DNA from: Acidimicrobiia bacterium | Lineage (GTDB): Bacteria; Actinomycetota; Acidimicrobiia; IMCC26256; JACDBD01 | Reading direction: 5' to 3' | Assembly: GCA_031177445.1 (NCBI GenBank) | Contig: JAPSGP010000017.1 | Location: 1 to 17,482, forward strand | Length of the DNA: 17,482 nucleotides | Part shown: piece after piece, positions 14,308-17,482 of the stretch | How positions within the stretch are numbered: the stretch's first letter is position 1 | Layout: every line of letters begins with the position of its first letter | Made by a program: the position numbers and the translations under genes | The notes under the pieces: generated by a model | Seen by the model: only the letters and a program-made list of their open reading frames with translations | The model's database searches: none | What the model was told of the DNA's origin: nothing

Positions 14308-15198
14308 ATGAGCGAATCGGCGTTCGCTCGTCAGACCACGGTCGAGGCCGACCCGGAGCGTCCGGGTCGCTATCGCGCGGTCTTCAGCGGCGACTGGAAC
14401 GCGCCGTTCGTCCCGCAGGGCGGCCTCGCCACCGCGGTGGCGCTGCGCGCGATGCAGACCGAGCTCGGCGCGTCGGAGCAGCGGTTGCGCTCGGTGACGA
14501 CGGTGTTCGCCTCGCAGGTGCAGGCGGGCCTGGCCGCGATCGACGTCACCGTGTTGCGGCGGGGGCGTTCGATGTCACAGGTGCTGGCAACCTTGCGGAC
14601 GGAGGGCGACAACGCCGGGCACACGTCGATCGCGGTGTTCGGCACCGAGCGTCCGGGCTTCGAGTTCACCGATCTCCGTCCTCCGGACGTCCCGCCGCCG
14701 GAGCGGTGCCCGTCGTTCCGGGATCCGCTTCCGGAGGGCGTGGAGCAACGGCACTTCATGACCTATTGGGAGCAGGTCGAAGGCCGGCCCGCGCTCGGCC
14801 ATGCGCCGTGGGACGTGTACGAGCCGAGCACCTCGGAGCGGGCGTATTGGTACCGGTTCGACGAGATTCCCTGGGTCGACTCCGGCGTGCTCGATCCGCT
14901 CGCGCTGGTGACGTTGTGCGACACCATGCCGGGTGCGGTGGGCGAGCGGATGGGGCCGGGATCGCCGCCGTGGGTGCCGCCGAGCGCCGATCTGACCGTG
15001 CATGTGCTCGGCGACGCGGAGTCGGAGTGGCTTCTCGCCCACAACACCGCGCGGTTCGCGGGCGACGGGTACGCGTCGGTCGACATGGCGTTGTGGGATC
15101 CGGCGCGTGGGCTCGTGGCCTACGCCACGCAGATGATGTTCTTCGTGTTTCCCGACGGCCCGCCGACCGAGGAACAGCGCCGGCCTCCGGGTTCGTAG
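14308..15198 (+). CDS. Acyl-CoA thioesterase, double-hotdog (TesB/thioesterase-like superfamily)
   Basis: 296 residues. The N-terminal hotdog (about 1-120) has the GDWNAPFVPQGGLATAVALRAM block (28-49), where the family's long central helix starts, followed by RSVTTVFASQVQAGLAAIDVTVLRRGRSMSQV. The second hotdog (about 145-285) has WYRFDEIPWVDSGVLDPLALVTLCDTMPGAV and ends YATQMMFFVFPDG. This matches the actinobacterial thioesterase-like superfamily that cleaves medium- or long-chain acyl-CoA. Specific substrate and catalytic residues are not evident. The ATG is 13 bases after the asd stop without a Shine-Dalgarno sequence, so translation is probably coupled to asd, although no metabolic link between them is obvious. 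It converges on the proline-rich gene with a hairpin between. Confidence 0.82.
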   Translation: MSESAFARQTTVEADPERPGRYRAVFSGDWNAPFVPQGGLATAVALRAMQTELGASEQRLRSVTTVFASQVQAGLAAIDVTVLRRGRSMSQVLATLRTEGDNAGHTSIAVFGTERPGFEFTDLRPPDVPPPERCPSFRDPLPEGVEQRHFMTYWEQVEGRPALGHAPWDVYEPSTSERAYWYRFDEIPWVDSGVLDPLALVTLCDTMPGAVGERMGPGSPPWVPPSADLTVHVLGDAESEWLLAHNTARFAGDGYASVDMALWDPARGLVAYATQMMFFVFPDGPPTEEQRRPPGS

Positions 15199-15202
15199 AC
15201 GT

Positions 15203-15219
15203 CGTCGCCAGGGGCGACG
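15203..15219. terminator. Perfect hairpin between convergent genes
   Basis: CGTCGCC (15203-15209) and GGCGACG (15213-15219) form a perfect 7-bp stem with an AGG loop, lying wholly in the 25-base gap between the thioesterase stop and the proline-rich protein stop. There is no T-run. It is probably a shared terminator. Confidence 0.5.
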
Positions 15220-15223
15220 GGTG

Positions 15224-16303
15224 CTACTCGGCGAACGACTTGAGCTGCCTGAGGAACACCTGAAGCTTGTCGTCGAAGTTCGTGCCCGGACGTGCTGATG
15301 GCGGGCCGGAAGCCTCGGTGGACTCTTCCTCGGTCGCGGGCGGCGGCTCGGGGGGCGGCGCGTCGCCTTCGGTGGCCGAGAACAGATCCGGCTGCGCGGG
15401 GCCCGGCGGTGGCGGGGTTGTTGTTGCTGGCCTCGCGCCTTCGTCGCTTCGCGGGCTCGTGCGGAGCCAACCCTGCGCCTCGCGCGCGGCCGCATCGGCG
15501 GGGAGCTTGGCTGCCGGCGTGCGTTCCTCGGCCGCGGATTCCGGCGCTGCCGGCGGTGGGGATGCTGGCTTCGGCGGCTCCTCACGTTCGGGTGCGGGCG
15601 CGGGTGCCCGTGGTCGCGAGGCCGTCGCCGCTGGCGGCGGCGGTGGTGGCGCGGCCGGCGGTGATTCGGGAGCACGGCCCGGCGCCGGCCTCGGGGCGGC
15701 CGGTCGGGCAGGAGCGGCCCCCTGGGCAGGAGTGGTCGGTTGGGCAGGAGTGGTCGGTTGGGCAGGAGTGGTCGGTTGGGCAGGAGTGGTCGGTTGGGCA
15801 GGGGCGCGCCGGGGAGCGGCGGCAGCGGGGCGCGGCGAGGTCGGACCGGACGGTGCGGGCGTGGGGCGCGGCAACGGGGGCACTGGGATCTCCGATCGTG
15901 CGGGCCGGGGCGAGGGCGGCGACGGTTGCTCCGGACCGCTGACGCGACTGAACCGGCTCGGGAGGCGGGCGCCCGGCAGCCGCCGTTCGCCCCCGGGCGC
16001 TGCGCGGGGAAGCTCGGGCGCGGGAACCTCGGGCGCGGCGGCCGGGCTCGGATCGAACGCCGCGCGGCGCTCGACCCAGCCGGGATGACCAGTCGCCAAC
16101 GGATCGTCAGCCGGCTTGGGGTCTTCCCAGCGGAACGTCTGCGACTCGGCCGGCGCCTGCCGGCGAACATGCTGCGGGAGCACCGGCGGGTCGACCGCGT
16201 CGGGCTCGACCGGCAGCTCAGAGATGCGCCGCACCCGGAGCGCGACCACCACGATGGCGGCCGCGGCCGCAACTGCGATCGAGAGGAAGATCAGCGCCAG
16301 CAT
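15224..16303 (-). CDS. Membrane-anchored proline/alanine-rich protein of unknown function
   Basis: 359 residues; I do not recognise a family. Residues ~2-22 (LALIFLSIAVAAAAAIVVVAL) form one membrane segment followed by RVRR, so the N-terminus is probably outside and the long remainder cytoplasmic by the positive-inside rule. From residue ~30 the chain is low-complexity and presumably disordered: by my count 89 of 359 residues are proline, including PAQPTT repeated four times and a PPPPPP run. The last ~20 residues (TNFDDKLQVFLRQLKSFAE) look like an amphipathic helix, a possible partner-binding tail. The ATG has no Shine-Dalgarno sequence; CATAAT lies 11 bases upstream. tRNA-Pro(CGG) lies upstream on the same strand. 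The high GC could in principle make this a chance frame, but the clean TM start, ATG and compatible neighbours favour a real gene. Confidence 0.75.
   Translation of the reverse strand: MLALIFLSIAVAAAAAIVVVALRVRRISELPVEPDAVDPPVLPQHVRRQAPAESQTFRWEDPKPADDPLATGHPGWVERRAAFDPSPAAAPEVPAPELPRAAPGGERRLPGARLPSRFSRVSGPEQPSPPSPRPARSEIPVPPLPRPTPAPSGPTSPRPAAAAPRRAPAQPTTPAQPTTPAQPTTPAQPTTPAQGAAPARPAAPRPAPGRAPESPPAAPPPPPPAATASRPRAPAPAPEREEPPKPASPPPAAPESAAEERTPAAKLPADAAAREAQGWLRTSPRSDEGARPATTTPPPPGPAQPDLFSATEGDAPPPEPPPATEEESTEASGPPSARPGTNFDDKLQVFLRQLKSFAE
15724..15795. repeat. Four perfect 18-bp tandem repeats in the proline-rich gene
   Basis: The unit GGGCAGGAGTGGTCGGTT occurs four times without a mismatch, then a partial fifth (GGGCAGG). 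It encodes PAQPTT on the minus strand. Perfect identity, including third codon positions, indicates recent slippage expansion rather than selection on protein alone; multiples of 18 keep the frame. Confidence 0.95.
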
Positions 16304-16314
16304 TGGTGGGTCGG

Positions 16315-16320
16315 ATTATG
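16315..16320 (-). promoter_or_regulatory. Putative -10 box (CATAAT) of the proline-rich protein gene
   Basis: CATAAT on the minus strand (5 of 6 to TATAAT) ends 11 bases before the ATG, predicting a leader of only a few bases. It is a rare AT-rich spot in this sequence. Confidence 0.45.
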
Positions 16321-16327
16321 GCAGCTC

Positions 16328-16344
16328 GATGATCCGCGATCACC
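16328..16344. promoter_or_regulatory. Palindrome overlapping the -35 region of the proline-rich gene
   Basis: On the minus strand GGTGATC-GCG-GATCATC pairs in 7 bp with one G-U, 7 bases upstream of CATAAT, so it covers the spacer and -35 area: a plausible operator. A second hairpin, GTGGG/CCCAC (16351-16366), lies nearer the tRNA; either could instead terminate the tRNA transcript. Confidence 0.35.
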
Positions 16345-16397
16345 GGGCGGGTGGGCGCGGTCCCACACAGATGCGGGCATCGGCGCGATGTCCATAC

Positions 16398-16475
16398 TGG
16401 TCGGGACGGCGGGATTTGAACCCGCGGCCTCAGCGTCCCGAACGCTGCGCGCTAACCAAACTGCGCTACGTCCCG
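16398..16475 (-). tRNA. tRNA-Pro (anticodon CGG) with encoded CCA
   Basis: On the minus strand the 7-bp acceptor stem is CGGGACG/CGTCCCG, followed by discriminator A and an encoded CCA (16398-16400). The D arm is GCGC-AGTTTGGTTA-GCGC. The anticodon stem CAGCG/CGCTG encloses TTCGGGA, giving anticodon CGG, which reads the proline codon CCG. The T arm is GCGGG-TTCAAAT-CCCGC. It lies 12 bases after the receiver-protein stop and may be co-transcribed with it; a TAGACT box at 16485-16490, overlapping that stop codon, is an alternative -10. Confidence 0.96.
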
Positions 16476-16487
16476 AAGGCCCTCAGT

Positions 16488-16907
16488 CTAGGTGCGCGGG
16501 CCCTCGCCAGCTCCAGCGAGATCGGCGGCGGGCGGGCGCGACCCCGGACCCAGCACGTGCTTGACCGCACGCCGGAGGATGCCGGCGTCGATCGGCTTCA
16601 CGAGCTCGGCGTCGGCGTCGGCGCGGCGGGCGAGGAAGCGGTCTGCCTCGCGATCGAGCAGCAACAGGATCGGCACGCGAGGGAGGCGCCCGGCCGACTC
16701 CTCCAGTCGCAAATCGATCGCGACGGCGACACCGCCCATGTTGCCGATCTGGAGGTCGAGGATGACCAGGTCCGGTTCGTGCTCGGCGACGGCGCCGAGC
16801 ACGGCCTGGCCGCGGGTGACCTCGACGACCTCCTGACCGGGTGCCACGAACGCCGCCCGGACCTGGTCGCGGATCCAGCGTGCGTCCGCGGCAACGAGGA
16901 TCTTCAT
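16488..16907 (-). CDS. Stand-alone response-regulator receiver domain, partly degenerate
   Basis: 139 residues: one CheY-like receiver plus a ~20-residue Pro/Gly/Ala tail and no output domain. Asp51 in DLVILDLQIG is the expected phosphoacceptor and Lys104 in ELVKPID the conserved lysine. The acidic pair that binds Mg2+ is reduced: the usual V-D-D is V-A-A-D, leaving only Asp8. The switch Thr/Ser on strand 4 is replaced, as the segment reads VPILLLLDREA. So phosphorylation may be weak or lost and the domain may work by protein binding. Its ATG overlaps the stop of the upstream ATPase gene (ATGA), so the two are translationally coupled. No histidine kinase is visible in the window. Confidence 0.85.
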   Translation of the reverse strand: MKILVAADARWIRDQVRAAFVAPGQEVVEVTRGQAVLGAVAEHEPDLVILDLQIGNMGGVAVAIDLRLEESAGRLPRVPILLLLDREADRFLARRADADAELVKPIDAGILRRAVKHVLGPGSRPPAADLAGAGEGPRT

Positions 16908-17482
16908 CGGGCCGGAACGCTAGTCGCCGCCGGCTGTGGCTCGAAGAGGTGGCGCCCGACCTCGGCGAGCGCGTCGAAGTCGTACACGTCGTGCTCGAGG
17001 TACGGGACGTAGGCGATGGCGGCGTGCCCGACGCGCGCCTTCACTCCGGCGACGTGATAGCGCTCTCGCTCTCCCACCTGGCGGAAGTCGGCGAGGTTTT
17101 CGTAGAGCATCCCGAGGCGCGCTGCTGCCACCGAGTCGCGGTTCGAATCGATCAATGTGCGGGCGCGGGCGCGAAGGCCGTCGACCCGTTCGTCACCGAA
17201 GCGCGGGTGCACCCGGTTCACGATGAGTCCTTCGACCGGGATGGCGCTCTCGGCGAGACGCTCGGCGAAGAACGTGGCCTCTTCCACCGCGTCGCGGCGC
17301 GGTGAGGTGACGAGAACGAAGCTACTGGTGCGGTGGGCCAGCAGCTCGAGCACGCTGTTCGCTCGGTTGCGAAATCCCTCCTCCATTCCCTCGAAGGCAC
17401 GGAAGAAGGCGACGACATCGTCGATCACGTCGGTGCCGACGATCCGAGACACCGTGCGGATGAACATGTGCACCGCGGCCCC
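16904..17482 (-). CDS. ArsA/GET3-like anion-transporting ATPase family protein, C-terminal part
   Basis: The gene runs off the right edge; the frame is open to base 17482, so the first visible codons (a GTG at 17471-17473, an ATG at 17465-17467) are probably internal. The ~192 visible residues include AFFRAFEGMEEGFRNRA, TSSFVLVTSPRRDAVEEATF, FAERLAESAIPVEGLIVNRV and a terminal YVPYLEHDVYDFDALAEVG. This resembles the C-terminal half of actinobacterial ArsA-like P-loop ATPases (the type of Rv3679/Rv3680 in Mycobacterium), which normally occur as adjacent pairs. The Walker A motif would be outside the window and cannot be checked. The stop overlaps the receiver gene's ATG, indicating one operon. 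Arsenic transport is not implied. Confidence 0.72.
   Translation of the reverse strand, partial: GAAVHMFIRTVSRIVGTDVIDDVVAFFRAFEGMEEGFRNRANSVLELLAHRTSSFVLVTSPRRDAVEEATFFAERLAESAIPVEGLIVNRVHPRFGDERVDGLRARARTLIDSNRDSVAAARLGMLYENLADFRQVGERERYHVAGVKARVGHAAIAYVPYLEHDVYDFDALAEVGRHLFEPQPAATSVPAR

Noticed and set aside
15724..15795. CRISPR-like array from regularly spaced repeats
   Set aside because: The repeats are contiguous 18-bp units with no spacers and encode a protein repeat; no cas genes are nearby.
16904..16920. TAGCGT as a -10 box for the receiver gene
   Set aside because: It lies inside the end of the upstream ATPase gene, and the ATGA overlap points to co-translation; a TANNNT match here is likely chance.

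Overview
The window is very GC-rich and about 95% genic, and it reads as chromosomal DNA from an actinobacterium. The clues are a partial acyl-CoA carboxylase epsilon subunit (a subunit known from Actinobacteria) at the left edge, a class II aspartokinase with an internal beta-subunit start, an actinobacterial ArsA-like ATPase at the right edge, GTG starts, and several genes with a TANNNT-type -10 box 6-9 bases before the start codon and no Shine-Dalgarno sequence. An Acidimicrobiia-like lineage is a guess from the gene mix; no marker gene here proves it. I see no phage, insertion sequence, CRISPR array or integrase. The content is mostly core metabolism, and the unusual signals are in the non-coding DNA and in altered protein motifs.

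Layout. 1-1379 (+): the end of accE, then a cytosolic-looking metallophosphoesterase. 1426-3096 (-): a SulP anion transporter with a STAS domain. 3228-6390 (+): a class III (CaiB/BaiF) CoA-transferase and a long-chain acyl-CoA synthetase. 6405-10040 (-): an apparent operon, in transcription order 3-hydroxybutyryl-CoA dehydrogenase, alpha/beta hydrolase, and a B12-dependent mutase of the ethylmalonyl-CoA mutase (MeaA/Ecm) type. 10157-10858 (+): an S51/peptidase-E-like protein whose nucleophile serine appears to be lost. 11032-11766 (-): a membrane-anchored cyclophilin. 11924-15198 (+): aspartokinase, aspartate-semialdehyde dehydrogenase and a double-hotdog acyl-CoA thioesterase. 15224-17482 (-), in transcription order: the ArsA-like ATPase (5' end outside the window), an overlapping degenerate receiver protein, tRNA-Pro(CGG) and a 25%-proline membrane-anchored protein.

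How it works together. Much of the window handles acyl-CoA: activation (FadD-type ligase), CoA transfer, beta-hydroxyacyl-CoA oxidoreduction, B12 carbon-skeleton rearrangement, biotin carboxylase accessory subunit, and thioester hydrolysis. The mutase plus dehydrogenase fit acetyl-CoA assimilation by the ethylmalonyl-CoA pathway, but crotonyl-CoA carboxylase/reductase is not in the window. lysC-asd supplies the first two steps of aspartate-family amino acid and diaminopimelate synthesis.

Non-coding structure. The main discovery candidate is an imperfect repeat of about 80-90 bp, present three times (3143-3227 +, 11784-11862 -, 13131-13218 -). It has a conserved GGTCRGCAAAG core inside a stem-loop, and two copies lie directly upstream of gene starts. 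Convergent gene junctions carry strong hairpins without U-tracts (1385-1427, 10954-11000, 15203-15219). No gene-free stretch exceeds 300 bases. The longest are 4395-4575 (imperfect inverted repeat with DnaA-box-like 9-mers), 10859-11031 (large hairpin near its right end, otherwise nothing recognised) and 11767-11923 (divergent promoters plus a repeat copy).
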